Part shown: piece after piece, positions 28,878 to 38,837 of the stretch
Layout: every line of letters begins with the position of its first letter
Numbering within the stretch: position 1 is the stretch's first letter
Notes under the pieces: model-generated
What the model saw: only the letters and a program-made list of their open reading frames with translations
What the model was told of the DNA's origin: nothing
The model's database searches: none
Program-made: the position numbers and the translations under genes
Assembly (NCBI GenBank): GCA_903927945.1
Contig: CAIYOZ010000088.1
Location: 1-40,702, forward strand
Length of the DNA stretch: 40,702 nt
Reading direction: 5' to 3'
DNA from: an uncultured Bacteroidales bacterium
Lineage (GTDB): Bacteria > Bacteroidota > Bacteroidia > Bacteroidales > Paludibacteraceae

Positions 28878-29786
28878 TCAGGTGTTTAAGTTTTTTATTG
28901 CATTATTCCTGTATTCCACAGGCGTTAGTCCTGTTCTTTTTTTGAAGAATATCGGGAAGTAATCAGGATTTTCAAAATTCAAACTATACGAAATTTCTTT
29001 TACAGGTTGACTGGTCGTAGACAGCAGTAATTTAGCTTCATTCAATTTTAATTCTATCATATACCTGGACGGTGAATTCCCCGTGAATTCTTTGAAGGCT
29101 CTTCGAAAACCCGAATAACTAATATTCAGGTATTTTGCAATGTCCTCCGCAGTCAGGTTTTTATATACCGATTCCCGCATAAAAACCTTGGCCTTATTTA
29201 TTTTATTGATGAGTTCCTCATCCTCAAAATCGCGTGTCTTATCACGGTAGTACATTAAACCCAAAATGTGCATGACGATCCCTGAAAGTGCCTGCTGAAA
29301 GCCGGCACGTTCTTCATTGGCTATCTCTATGGCTTTGAGGTATAAATCGATGATTCGCTCATTTAGTCCGATATTAAAAACGGGAGCTCTGTTAAGGAAG
29401 AACCCTTCATCAACGATATTTTGAATGATATTTCCTTTGAAACCAATCCAGTATTCATTCCAACCCGAATTTTCAAATGGCTTATAAGTATGCCACACCC
29501 CTGGCATCAGGAAGAACATCTTCCCCTCGGTGATAAAACAGGATTGTTTTGAATTTCCAAAAGTAAACAGCCCATTTCCATCAGTAATATAAAGAAGTTG
29601 GTATTCGTTCAGGACCCGGCCCTTATCTACGTTGAAATAATATCCCAGTGGATGGTTTTTTGGAGGATATAATTCGTTCTCGCCAATTTTTTGATGACCT
29701 ACGGTAGTAACAGTTAATCCCCATAGTTCATCTTCTTCTGAAGTGATCGGGTAATTGATATTTATATTTAACTCCTTTTTATTCAT
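28878..29786 (-). CDS. AraC-family transcriptional regulator (candidate rhamnose regulator)
   Basis: C-terminal double HTH: LTAEDIAKYLNISYSGFRRAFKEFTGNSPSRYMIELKLNEAKLLLSTTSQPVKEISYSLNFENPDYFPIFFKKRTGLTPVEYR. The N-terminal half is cupin-like. Confidence 0.9.
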   Translation of the reverse strand: MNKKELNININYPITSEEDELWGLTVTTVGHQKIGENELYPPKNHPLGYYFNVDKGRVLNEYQLLYITDGNGLFTFGNSKQSCFITEGKMFFLMPGVWHTYKPFENSGWNEYWIGFKGNIIQNIVDEGFFLNRAPVFNIGLNERIIDLYLKAIEIANEERAGFQQALSGIVMHILGLMYYRDKTRDFEDEELINKINKAKVFMRESVYKNLTAEDIAKYLNISYSGFRRAFKEFTGNSPSRYMIELKLNEAKLLLSTTSQPVKEISYSLNFENPDYFPIFFKKRTGLTPVEYRNNAIKNLNT

Positions 29787-29829
29787 GTCAAAACACTATA
29801 GAATGTAATCTTTAAAATTCTAATGTTTG

Positions 29830-29837
29830 CAAATATA
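29830..29837 (-). promoter_or_regulatory. Possible -7 box for the AraC regulator
   Basis: The minus strand reads TATATTTG (TAnnTTTG). No clear -33 box. Confidence 0.35.
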
Positions 29838-29925
29838 GAAAATAATTACAGTTATTAATTCGATTACCAAAAAATGGACATACATTTTCATGTATATCCA
29901 TTTCTAAGGTTGTCAAATTTAAATA

Positions 29926-30978
29926 TTATAACAGATTTGGCAATATCAATGAAGAAATCAAAATGAGCATTCCAAGGGCCAAAACCAGTATAGTTCTTGA
30001 TCCTGCTCCTTTCCATTCATTGAGTACAATTCCCCAAACATTACTAAACGTCACATTCAATGACATCAGAATGCTCCAGGAAAAGGCCATCATGATGCTA
30101 CCTTCAGTGAAATAACTTTTACCTAACGCTAATCCGAAAAACTGAGAATACCAAAGGATACCTGCCAGGGCACAAAACAAGACATTGTTAATGAAAACCC
30201 CGGATGGAACTCCGAAATAATCCTTTCCCGTTTTGTTTTTGTAATTCTGGTACAAGCAATAGATGGCATTGGTAATGAATCCACCCGATGTAATCATTAG
30301 AATCGCGGGTAATCCTGCATAAAGTGCTTTAGCCCCCAACTTGATGGCCGCCACTTTAATGGGTTCGGCAGCTTCAAGTCCAAGACTGAAACAAGCGCTC
30401 ATGACTCCGGCCAATAAAGCAACCAGCAATCCTTTCCCTAAGGCAAAATCCTTTACGGCAGCTTTCTTTTGTTCATCGGTCATGTTTTTCGACCGTAAGC
30501 TTCCGGCATATCCAATGACGGCAATGCCTGCAATGGCAATGCTGACACCCACCAATAATACCAGTCCTTTCCCTGAAAACAGATCAGTTCCAAGCATCAT
30601 GGCCGGAATTAATGTTCCAAAGGCTGAACAGGTGCCTAAGGCAATGGATTGTCCCAATGCCACACCCAGGTATCGCATGCTTAACCCGAAAGTAAGTCCG
30701 CCGATTCCCCAGAGTGCACCGTAAAACATGGCCCCATAGGCTGCACCATCGCCCGAAGATAAAACTTCAAGTAATGAATGTCCTGCAGGTACAGCCAATA
30801 ACGCACCCAAAAAAGGGAATACCAGCCAGGCAAAGATACCTTGCACCAACCAAAAGCTTTCCCATGCCCAGGTTTTTACTTTCTTTATAGGCACATAGGA
30901 ACTCGATTGTCCCATACTGCCCAACGCTATAATAAATAATCCAATGAGTGTATTCATGATGTGATTTACAATTGCCAA
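29926..30978 (-). CDS. rhaT: L-rhamnose/proton symporter
   Basis: SSYVPIKKVKTWAWESFWLVQGIFAWLVFPFLGA and GALWGIGGLTFGLSMRYLGVALGQSIALGTCSAFGTLIP are RhaT signatures; 350 aa. Confidence 0.95.
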   Translation of the reverse strand: MAIVNHIMNTLIGLFIIALGSMGQSSSYVPIKKVKTWAWESFWLVQGIFAWLVFPFLGALLAVPAGHSLLEVLSSGDGAAYGAMFYGALWGIGGLTFGLSMRYLGVALGQSIALGTCSAFGTLIPAMMLGTDLFSGKGLVLLVGVSIAIAGIAVIGYAGSLRSKNMTDEQKKAAVKDFALGKGLLVALLAGVMSACFSLGLEAAEPIKVAAIKLGAKALYAGLPAILMITSGGFITNAIYCLYQNYKNKTGKDYFGVPSGVFINNVLFCALAGILWYSQFFGLALGKSYFTEGSIMMAFSWSILMSLNVTFSNVWGIVLNEWKGAGSRTILVLALGMLILISSLILPNLL

Positions 30979-31033
30979 TTCTTAAACCGGCATTTGGTTG
31001 TGAATATTAGATGTTTAAAGTTAGCTATTTTTA

Positions 31034-32299
31034 TTAGGCACGTTTGGAAGTTACGTCCTTTTCGTACTGTTGAATATCCGTTATATAAGCTTCAGCAGCC
31101 ACAACACCTTTGTTCAGGCAGTAATAATCGTATACTGCAGCCCAGGGCAATGATTTTGCTTCTTCAAGCAATGCCAGACGTTCGAAATTCTGACTGTTAG
31201 CTTCAAACGCCCTTAATTGGGCAATTGGTTCCAACAATGCCTGAAGAAAAGCTTTCTGTGTGGCACGAACTCCAATCACATAGGCACCGATACGGTTGAT
31301 CGAAGCATCGAAATAATCAAGGCCAACATGTACCCGATCAAGTGCTTTGTTACGGATGATCTCTTGTGCAATGGCTTGTAGTTCTTCGTTTAATATCACC
31401 ACATGGTCACTGTCCCAACGGACACCACGGCTGACGTGAAGCATGATTTCAGTTGCAAAAAGCAATAAAGATGATATTTTATCAGAGATTACTTCTGTAG
31501 GATGAAAGTGACCTGAATCAAGCGTAATCATTTTCTTGTTGGCAATGCCATAGCCCATGTAAAATTCATGTGAACCTACTACGAAGCTTTCACTGCCGAT
31601 ACCGAACAATTTACATTCGATACTGTCAAGCATATACTCATCGTTGGTTTTGTATTCAAATATTTTATCCAGGGAATCTTTCAGGTTTTGACGGTAAAGA
31701 GAACGATCAATCGTCAAATCTTTTGACCCGTCCGGAATCCAAATGTTATGGATACATTTTGAACCCAGTTGACGGCCCATTTCTTCTGCAATCTTGCGAC
31801 AACGGATCACATGGTCGATCCAGAATTCACGGATTTCAGCGTCCCGATGAGATAAAGTAAATCCATCTGCAGATTTTTCATGAGAGAAGCAAGTGCAATT
31901 GAAATCGAGTTTATACCCTTTTTCCTTGGCCCAATCTATCCAGCTCTGGAAATGTTTAGGTTCAATTTGATTCCGGTCAACCGATTCTCCTCCAAAATCA
32001 CCGTAGAACGCATGGATATTTACCCTGTGTTCACCCGGGATCAGTGACATTGCTTTATCAATATCCGAACGCACTTCAGCAATTGTTCTGGCTTTTCCTG
32101 GATAATTGCCTGTTGCCTGAATACCTCCGGTGAGTTCTCCATCTCCGTTTTCAAATCCGGAAACGTCATCTGCCTGCCAGCAGTGAAGTGAAATTGATAA
32201 TTTATCTAAATCAGTTAATGCTTTTTCAACATCTATTCCTAATTCAGTGTAGCGTGTTTTTGCATACTCAAATGCTTGATTGATTTGTTGTTCTTTCAT
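31034..32299 (-). CDS. rhaA: L-rhamnose isomerase
   Basis: SISLHCWQADDVSGFE, GGIQATGNYPGKART, NIHAFYGDFGGE, TLDSGHFHPTEVISDKISSLLLF, SRGVRWDSDHVV. Confidence 0.97.
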   Translation of the reverse strand: MKEQQINQAFEYAKTRYTELGIDVEKALTDLDKLSISLHCWQADDVSGFENGDGELTGGIQATGNYPGKARTIAEVRSDIDKAMSLIPGEHRVNIHAFYGDFGGESVDRNQIEPKHFQSWIDWAKEKGYKLDFNCTCFSHEKSADGFTLSHRDAEIREFWIDHVIRCRKIAEEMGRQLGSKCIHNIWIPDGSKDLTIDRSLYRQNLKDSLDKIFEYKTNDEYMLDSIECKLFGIGSESFVVGSHEFYMGYGIANKKMITLDSGHFHPTEVISDKISSLLLFATEIMLHVSRGVRWDSDHVVILNEELQAIAQEIIRNKALDRVHVGLDYFDASINRIGAYVIGVRATQKAFLQALLEPIAQLRAFEANSQNFERLALLEEAKSLPWAAVYDYYCLNKGVVAAEAYITDIQQYEKDVTSKRA

Positions 32300-32326
32300 G
32301 ATTTGTAAGTTAGTGGTATTTTTTTA

Positions 32327-32355
32327 CAAAGTTATTTATTCAACATTCAATCAAA
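32327..32355 (-). promoter_or_regulatory. Candidate rhaA promoter
   Basis: The minus strand reads TTTG-N17-TAACTTTG (CAAA at 32352-32355, CAAAGTTA at 32327-32334), about 28 nt from the rhaA ATG. Confidence 0.5.
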
Positions 32356-32422
32356 CAGTTGATTTTGATAATATAGCATTAAATTTTGACAAAGAATATC
32401 CGGTTTGATTTTAGTTTAAAAG

Positions 32423-32459
32423 AAAAAAGTGATTGAGAACTCACTCAATCACTTTTTTT
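32423..32459 (-). terminator. Intrinsic terminator at the end of the ara operon, possibly bidirectional
   Basis: GTGATTGAG-AACTCA-CTCAATCAC flanked by AAAAAA and TTTTTTT, just past the stop of the SSS symporter. Confidence 0.85.
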
Positions 32460-32467
32460 ATAATCAG

Positions 32468-34213
32468 TTACCAGAAGTACCAGTAGAAGGTAGCGCAAAT
32501 AGCTACTACACCCAGTGAGGCAATCACATCCCACTTATTCCAGCTCTTGAAGATGAGTTTCTTGTAGTCACCGGTGAACGTGATGAAATCTATCTGTTGA
32601 GCCGTTGGCTTTGGAGTGAAAAGTGATACTACGACCATCATCAACATGATAAAGACTAGCAACCATATCTCAAAGATCAGCCAGTTCGTATGCCAGAACC
32701 AATGTGTGGTTTCCCAGAACGGGCCTGTCATGACGTCTTTCCCTGTATTGGTAAAGATATTGGTCAGCAAGCGGGACATTCCAATCAGAAAGCCTATTAT
32801 TAAGCCGGCTTCACCAGCCTTGGGTGTAATTCTTTTTGAAAATATACCCATGACGAATACAGCCACCATGGCCGGTGCAAGCAACGATTGAATCCCTTGC
32901 AGATAAGAGTAGAGGCTGCCAAGGCTCATCATGACCGGTATCCATACAATGCCAAGCACTACCACCACCACCGTGGCAATACGACCGACCAAAACATATC
33001 TGGCCTCGCTCTTGCCTTTGAACATCGGTTTGTAGAAGTCTTCTGTAAACAACGTAGCACAGGAATTGAAGAATGCCGCCAACGATGCTACTAAAGCGGA
33101 TATAAAGCCTATGGTAACAATCCCTTTCACACCGGCGGGCAATACAAACTTCACCATGGATCCAAAGGCGGTATCAGGGTTGGTTAATGTAAAGCCACTG
33201 TTCGGACGTGCTGCCAGGGCAGCGGCTATCATACCGGGTATCAGGAACATAAACACTGGTAAAATTTTGAAATAACCGGCAGCGATAGTACCTCTGCGCG
33301 CACGTTTCATCACCACATCATTAGACTCACCTTTTGTTTGTCCGAGGACACGTTGAACGATATGTTGGTCGGTAGCCCAATACCAAAAGCCGATAATGGA
33401 AGCTCCGATAAATACCCAGAAGCCTGGATAGTCGTCATATAGTGGGTCACCCGTATCTAAGTGGAACATATGGTTTGTTCCGTACGCATGCCCGTCTGCT
33501 CCAATACTCAGTGTTTTGGAATAATCGATCATGGCAGTCCAGCCGTGAGCGATACTGCCATCTCCAAGCGCTGACAATCCTAAGAAAAGTACCAGGAATG
33601 AACCAATGATCAGTATAGGCGTTTGAATGGCCGACAATGTCATGACACCCTTCATGCCACCAAAAATAGTAAAGATACCCGTGATAACGATCAAACCGAT
33701 AGCTCCGTACCAGAAAGGCAAGCCAATAAGGCTCTCCATAAAGATACCTCCCGTAAACGCTGTGACGCTCACTTTGGTCAATACGTAAGCTATCAGCGTA
33801 ATGATTGACAACCATGACCCTGTGCGTGGTGTGTATCGATTTTTGAGAAAGTCAGGCATAGTGATGATTTTCCCCAACTTTGTGTTCATAAGTTGGTAGA
33901 ATGGTACAAAGAGCCAGCCCAGGATGAGAATCATCCAACCTTGCATCTCCCAGTGTGCCATACCTACCCCTGCCTTGGCACCGGTTCCGGCAAGCCCTAC
34001 AAGGTGTTCCGAACCAATGTTTGCAGCAAAGATAGCCGCACCAATGATATACCATGGTTCGCCTTTACCAAACAGGTAGTCTTCACTGTTGGGACCCTGT
34101 TGCAAACGTTTATCCTTTTGTACCGCACGCCATACAGCCCATGTTACAGCACATATTCCAACTGCCAGAATCACCCAGTCAAGCCAAATAAATTCATGTG
34201 AACTCCAATTCAT
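32468..34213 (-). CDS. Sodium:solute symporter (SSS/SGLT family), probable arabinose transporter
   Basis: AAIFAANIGSEHLVGLAGTGAKAGVGMAHWEMQGW and FWYWATDQHIVQRVLGQTKGESNDVVMKRARRGTIAAGYFKILPVF. Substrate is inferred from its operon. Confidence 0.92.
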   Translation of the reverse strand: MNWSSHEFIWLDWVILAVGICAVTWAVWRAVQKDKRLQQGPNSEDYLFGKGEPWYIIGAAIFAANIGSEHLVGLAGTGAKAGVGMAHWEMQGWMILILGWLFVPFYQLMNTKLGKIITMPDFLKNRYTPRTGSWLSIITLIAYVLTKVSVTAFTGGIFMESLIGLPFWYGAIGLIVITGIFTIFGGMKGVMTLSAIQTPILIIGSFLVLFLGLSALGDGSIAHGWTAMIDYSKTLSIGADGHAYGTNHMFHLDTGDPLYDDYPGFWVFIGASIIGFWYWATDQHIVQRVLGQTKGESNDVVMKRARRGTIAAGYFKILPVFMFLIPGMIAAALAARPNSGFTLTNPDTAFGSMVKFVLPAGVKGIVTIGFISALVASLAAFFNSCATLFTEDFYKPMFKGKSEARYVLVGRIATVVVVVLGIVWIPVMMSLGSLYSYLQGIQSLLAPAMVAVFVMGIFSKRITPKAGEAGLIIGFLIGMSRLLTNIFTNTGKDVMTGPFWETTHWFWHTNWLIFEIWLLVFIMLMMVVVSLFTPKPTAQQIDFITFTGDYKKLIFKSWNKWDVIASLGVVAICATFYWYFW

Positions 34214-34237
34214 ATTTCTGATTTTATTGATTTTTGA

Positions 34238-35383
34238 TTAATACTCTTTTCGTTTTTCAATGCCAAACTTGTAAATACAGGTGCTTTTATAGACTTTCCC
34301 GGGCTCCAGAATCGTTGATGGCCATTGTGGCTTATTCGGACTATCCGGATAATGCTGGGTTTCCAGGCAAATTGCAGCACGTTGGTTATAAACAATACCT
34401 CTTTTGCCTTTCACTTTCCCGTCAAGGAAATTACCGGTATAAACCTGTATGCCGGGTTCATTCGTATAAACTTCCATAGTGATTCCACTAATTGGTGAAG
34501 TTACCTTGGCAGCCACTTTGTTTGCATCTCCTGCAGTATTCAGCACCCAGTTATGATCATACCCATTACCGTTTTTCAACTGCACATAATCGTATTTAGT
34601 GATGTCTTTTCCAATTTCCTTAGCAGTGGTAAAATCCATGGGGGTTCCCTTCACGGTGACAATCTCGCCCGTTGTCATAAACGTACTGTCAACCGGAGTG
34701 AAATTATCTGCATTGATATATAGCAGGTTGTCTGTGATCAGTTTAGTTGCGTCTCCCGAAAGATTAAAATAGGAGTGGTTACACATATTAATCACAGTCT
34801 TTTTGTCGGTAGTAGCTTCAAAGTTTATTTTGATTGCATTATCGGTTGTGAGAACGAAGGTCACTTTTGCAGTTACATTTCCAGGAAAGTTTTGATCGCC
34901 ATCCGGCGAGTGACGGGTCAACTCAATAGTGGTGTCATTCACCTGGTTTACTCTCTGATAAACCTGGTATTGCCACCCTTTTGGACCACCGTGTAAGCAA
35001 TGCCCGAAATTGTTTTGAGGCAATTGAATAGTTTTGCCATCAATGGTCAGGAGCCCTTTGTTGATACGGTTTGCATATCGGCCGATAGAAGCCCCGAAAT
35101 CGCTGGGGATATTCACATAATCAGCTAAACTGTCAAATCCCAATACCACATCCTGCATTTTACCCGCTTTATCGGGTACCATGATTGAAACAATACGTCC
35201 ACCGAAATTAGTGATGCACACCTCCATGCCTTTCGCATTTTTGAGTACATACAAACCGGTTGAATCGCCATTTATTACTTTCGAAAAATTGGCTTTTACC
35301 AAACCCGAAAGTGTCTTTTCGCTTTTCTCTTTACAGCTAAACATAAGTATTGGAATCAATGCTAAATAAATGAGTTTTTTCAT
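34238..35383 (-). CDS. galM: Aldose 1-epimerase, predicted lipoprotein
   Basis: MKKLIYLALIPILMFSCKEK signal/lipobox, NFGGRIVSIMVPDKAG, YANRINKG, CNHSYFNLSGD, YDHNWVL. Confidence 0.95.
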   Translation of the reverse strand: MKKLIYLALIPILMFSCKEKSEKTLSGLVKANFSKVINGDSTGLYVLKNAKGMEVCITNFGGRIVSIMVPDKAGKMQDVVLGFDSLADYVNIPSDFGASIGRYANRINKGLLTIDGKTIQLPQNNFGHCLHGGPKGWQYQVYQRVNQVNDTTIELTRHSPDGDQNFPGNVTAKVTFVLTTDNAIKINFEATTDKKTVINMCNHSYFNLSGDATKLITDNLLYINADNFTPVDSTFMTTGEIVTVKGTPMDFTTAKEIGKDITKYDYVQLKNGNGYDHNWVLNTAGDANKVAAKVTSPISGITMEVYTNEPGIQVYTGNFLDGKVKGKRGIVYNQRAAICLETQHYPDSPNKPQWPSTILEPGKVYKSTCIYKFGIEKRKEY

Positions 35384-35404
35384 TGTATTATTTTAAAATA
35401 GTGT

Positions 35405-37075
35405 TTATGAAAAAAGTTCTTTCTCGGTGAATTGGCCTAATTTGATATAATTTTTGTAGAGTTCCTTGTATAAAGCCACATTTTGTTTGTTCGGGAAGTA
35501 TTCCATGGCAAAGCCCATGCCCATAGCTTTCTGGGCATCTTCCACTTTTTCGTACACACCGGCTACAACCGCTGCAAACATTGAAGTTCCAAAAGCACAA
35601 GCCTGTTCTGATTTAGCCACTTTAATAGGCATGTTCAGTACGTCGGCCAATGTCTGCATGACAAAAGGTGATTTCAAGGCAATACCACCAATCCCGATGA
35701 TTTCGTTGATTACCACGCCGTTTTCAATAAAGCGGTCGACAATAGCTTTGGAGCCGTAAGCAGTTGCTTCCACCAGGGCACGGAAAATAAGAGGAGCAGA
35801 ACTGCCAAGGTTTAAACCGGTGATGGATCCCTTTACCAACTGATTCGCATCCGGTGTACGGCGACCGTTAATCCAATCCGTGGCTAATACAGTTGATTCT
35901 GAAACAGGAACTTTTGCCGCTTCAATGGATAACGCCGGAATGATTTGATCCATTGTCTCGTCAATCAGTTTTTGTTTGGTTGCTTCGTCCACTAACGTTG
36001 TTTTCGAAAGAATATTTACGACCGGCCAGGCCACTACGTTTTTAAACCATGCATAGACATCTCCAAAAGCCGATTGTCCTGCTTCCAGGCCAACCATGCC
36101 CGGTATCACTGAACCGTCCACCTGTCCGCAAATACCCGGTATTAGTTTATCACCCATTTCTTCATAGCTTGCCACCATGATATCGCAGGTAGAGGTTCCT
36201 ATCACACGCACAAGGGCTCCCGGAGTAACCTCAGCACCTACGGCGCCCGTATGACAGTCAAAGGCACCTACGGCCACGGCTACGTTTGTAGACAATCCTA
36301 AAAGAGCTGCCCATTCGGGAGTTAGTGTCCCCACTTTCTTATCACTAGGGAAAGTTTCTGTATACAGACGTTCACGATAACCTGCCAGGAGTGGATCAAG
36401 TGCAGTCAAAAATTCCTCGGAAGGTAGTCCACCCCATTTTTCCAGCCACATGGCTTTGTGCCCTGAAGCACACCGACTGCGACAAATGATGGCAGGATTG
36501 GTAGTGCCGGTGATTAATCCGGGTAGCCAATCGCAATGTTCAACGATAGAATAGGCCGCATTTCGTACTTTTTCATCAGCGCGGAGAACATGTAAAGCCT
36601 TCGCCCAGAACCATTCCGAAGAATAGATTCCACCTTCATAGGAAGTGTAATCAATGTCCCATTTAGCAGCCAGGTCATTGATTTCCTGAGCTTCTTTGAT
36701 GCCGGTGTGGTCTTTCCACAACACGAACATAGCGTTCGGATTTTCAGCAAACTCAGGGAGTAAGGATAGCGGTGTCCCGTTTTTATCCGTAAACACAGGC
36801 GTACTTCCGGTAGTGTCAAATGCAATGCCTACAACTTTTTCAGCAGTTCCGGCAGGACATTTCGACAATGCGTTTTTTACAGTGTGTTCCAATCCTTCTA
36901 CATAATCAAGCGGGTGTTGACGGTATTGATTGGCGGTAGGGTCACAGTACATTTCTTTCGCCCAACGCGAATAATATTTTACAGACGAAGCCATTTCCTG
37001 TCCTGTGAGGGCATCTACCACCACCGCACGGCACGAATCGCTTCCATAATCCAGACCTATAACGTATTTGCTCAT
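35405..37075 (-). CDS. araB: Ribulokinase
   Basis: MSKYVIGLDYGSDSCRAVVVDALTGQEMASSV, WKDHTGIKEAQEIN, GAFDCHTGAVGAEVTPGALVRVIGTSTCDIM. Confidence 0.97.
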   Translation of the reverse strand: MSKYVIGLDYGSDSCRAVVVDALTGQEMASSVKYYSRWAKEMYCDPTANQYRQHPLDYVEGLEHTVKNALSKCPAGTAEKVVGIAFDTTGSTPVFTDKNGTPLSLLPEFAENPNAMFVLWKDHTGIKEAQEINDLAAKWDIDYTSYEGGIYSSEWFWAKALHVLRADEKVRNAAYSIVEHCDWLPGLITGTTNPAIICRSRCASGHKAMWLEKWGGLPSEEFLTALDPLLAGYRERLYTETFPSDKKVGTLTPEWAALLGLSTNVAVAVGAFDCHTGAVGAEVTPGALVRVIGTSTCDIMVASYEEMGDKLIPGICGQVDGSVIPGMVGLEAGQSAFGDVYAWFKNVVAWPVVNILSKTTLVDEATKQKLIDETMDQIIPALSIEAAKVPVSESTVLATDWINGRRTPDANQLVKGSITGLNLGSSAPLIFRALVEATAYGSKAIVDRFIENGVVINEIIGIGGIALKSPFVMQTLADVLNMPIKVAKSEQACAFGTSMFAAVVAGVYEKVEDAQKAMGMGFAMEYFPNKQNVALYKELYKNYIKLGQFTEKELFS

Positions 37076-37084
37076 TTTTTTAAT

Positions 37085-37144
37085 GTCTAAAGTCTAAAGT
37101 CACAAGTCCAAAGTCGTTTGACTTTAGACCTTAGACCTTAGACC
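37085..37144. repeat. GTCTAAAGTC-type repeat with inverted arms between araA and araB
   Basis: gtctaaagtctaaagtcacaagtccaaagtcgtttgactttagaccttagaccttagacc. Confidence 0.92.
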
Positions 37145-37152
37145 GGTTGTTT

Positions 37153-38655
37153 TTATCTTAAAGCCTTGTTAAGCATATAATAAACTTCATTATTGCGGAT
37201 ATCTTGTTTGAAATTGCGGATATTAGTGTCTTTGTCAATAATCAACATTTCAATATCAGCGATTTCAGCATAATCTTCCATCATTTCAGTCGTCAAAGAG
37301 AATGAAAAGCTGGAATGGTGTGTCCCACCGGCTGTAATCCACGCACCTGCACCTACTTCAAGGCTTGGTTGTGGAATCCACAATGCACAGGCAACAGGCA
37401 ATTTAGGCAATGCCTTTGGTTCTATCACCTTCACTTCGTTGACAATCATGCGGAAACGGTTTCCCATATCCACAATGGTGGCAGCAATACCTTCTCCTTC
37501 ATGAGCCTGGAACACTAATCGGGCACATACACCTGCATCACCAATTCCAAGGAAATGAACTTCGATACGTGGTTTTCCTCCGGCAATTTCAGGATTGATT
37601 TCCAGCATGTGCGATTGCAGGATAGAACTCTTTGCTCCATTGAAATTCAGAACATAATCTTCCAGGAATGAACAACCTCCGGGAAGTCCCTGAGCCATCA
37701 CCCACATGGTGCGTGTCATGGCAGCCGTCTTCCAATCACCTTCGGCACCGAAACCGTAACCTTCTGCCATCAAACGTTGGGAGGCGAATCCCATCAATTG
37801 TTTCATGCCTTCCAGTTCATTAAAGCTGGTTGTAAAAGCTGTGGCACCTTTATCTTCCAGGAACCGGCGTAATCCGATTTCCTGAGCTGCAGCCTCACGA
37901 ACCGATTGATGTTTTTCTGCTCCTTTTTTACAATCAGCAGCAAAATCGTAAATGCGTTCATATTCTGATACCAGGGTGTCGATTTCAGCTTCCGTAACGG
38001 CTTCTACAAACGGTACAAGATTTGCAATCGGAGCGTTGTCCACGTGGTAACCCAAACGGATCTCAGCTTCCACTTTGTCACCATCGGTAACGGCCACATT
38101 ATTCATATTATCACCAAAACGGATGATCAGCATGTTTTGTGAATCTGCCCAACCGGCACAAACCCGCATCCAGTTAGCGATCTTTGATTGCGTGTTTTCA
38201 TCTTTCCAATAACCCACAACTACTTTGCGTGGTTTACGAAGGCGGCTGGTAATGAAACCAAATTCACGATCCCCGTGAGCCGATTGGTTCAGGTTCATGA
38301 AGTCCATATCAATTTCTGACCATGGAATTTGTTCGTTATATTGTGTATGGAGGTGTAACAATGGTTTTTTGTAATCCATTAATCCATGAATCCACATTTT
38401 AGCAGGTGAGAATGTGTGCATCCAGGTGATCACCCCCACACATTTTGTATCCCCGTTGGCAGCACGGAAAATGGCTGAAACCTCTTCTGAAGAATTTGCA
38501 GTACCTTTATAAACCACGTTTACAGGTAATTTGCCGGAATCATTCAATCCTTTTACCATTTCAGTAGAATGTGCATCGACATGTACTACTGCATCACCAC
38601 CGTACAACAGCTGCGCTCCTGTAACGAACCATACTTCTAAATCTTTGTATTCCAT
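37153..38655 (-). CDS. araA: L-arabinose isomerase
   Basis: VWFVTGAQLLYGGDAVVHVDAHS, GVITWMHTFSPAKMWI, HTQYNEQIPWSEIDMDFMNLNQSAHGDREFG, GTHHSSFSFSL. Confidence 0.98.
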   Translation of the reverse strand: MEYKDLEVWFVTGAQLLYGGDAVVHVDAHSTEMVKGLNDSGKLPVNVVYKGTANSSEEVSAIFRAANGDTKCVGVITWMHTFSPAKMWIHGLMDYKKPLLHLHTQYNEQIPWSEIDMDFMNLNQSAHGDREFGFITSRLRKPRKVVVGYWKDENTQSKIANWMRVCAGWADSQNMLIIRFGDNMNNVAVTDGDKVEAEIRLGYHVDNAPIANLVPFVEAVTEAEIDTLVSEYERIYDFAADCKKGAEKHQSVREAAAQEIGLRRFLEDKGATAFTTSFNELEGMKQLMGFASQRLMAEGYGFGAEGDWKTAAMTRTMWVMAQGLPGGCSFLEDYVLNFNGAKSSILQSHMLEINPEIAGGKPRIEVHFLGIGDAGVCARLVFQAHEGEGIAATIVDMGNRFRMIVNEVKVIEPKALPKLPVACALWIPQPSLEVGAGAWITAGGTHHSSFSFSLTTEMMEDYAEIADIEMLIIDKDTNIRNFKQDIRNNEVYYMLNKALR

Positions 38656-38760
38656 AATATTGTTTGTTTATTTTTTTTGTTTATAATTTGTTGTAATTAT
38701 TTGCAATTATTTTTTATCCTGTTTTATTTCTTGAGGAATACGAACTAAAATGTAATCCTC

Positions 38761-38837
38761 AACCCAATCAACTCAATCAACTCAATCAACCAATTAACTA
38801 ATTAACTCAATCAACCAATTAACCAATTAACCAATCA
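38761..38837. repeat. CAATCAAC/CAATTAAC degenerate tandem array at the araD 3' end
   Basis: aacccaatcaactcaatcaactcaatcaaccaattaactaattaactcaatcaaccaattaaccaattaaccaatca. On the araD strand it begins at the TGA stop as TGATTGGTTAATTGG... Confidence 0.93.

Noticed and set aside
30341-30724. 127-aa plus-strand ORF and many similar antisense ORFs in the track
   Set aside because: It lies opposite rhaT, which has strong family signatures. Like the other antisense ORFs (for example 26827-27393, 38862-39275, 20714-21163), it shows no recognisable domain or signature and is explained by the codon structure of the real gene.
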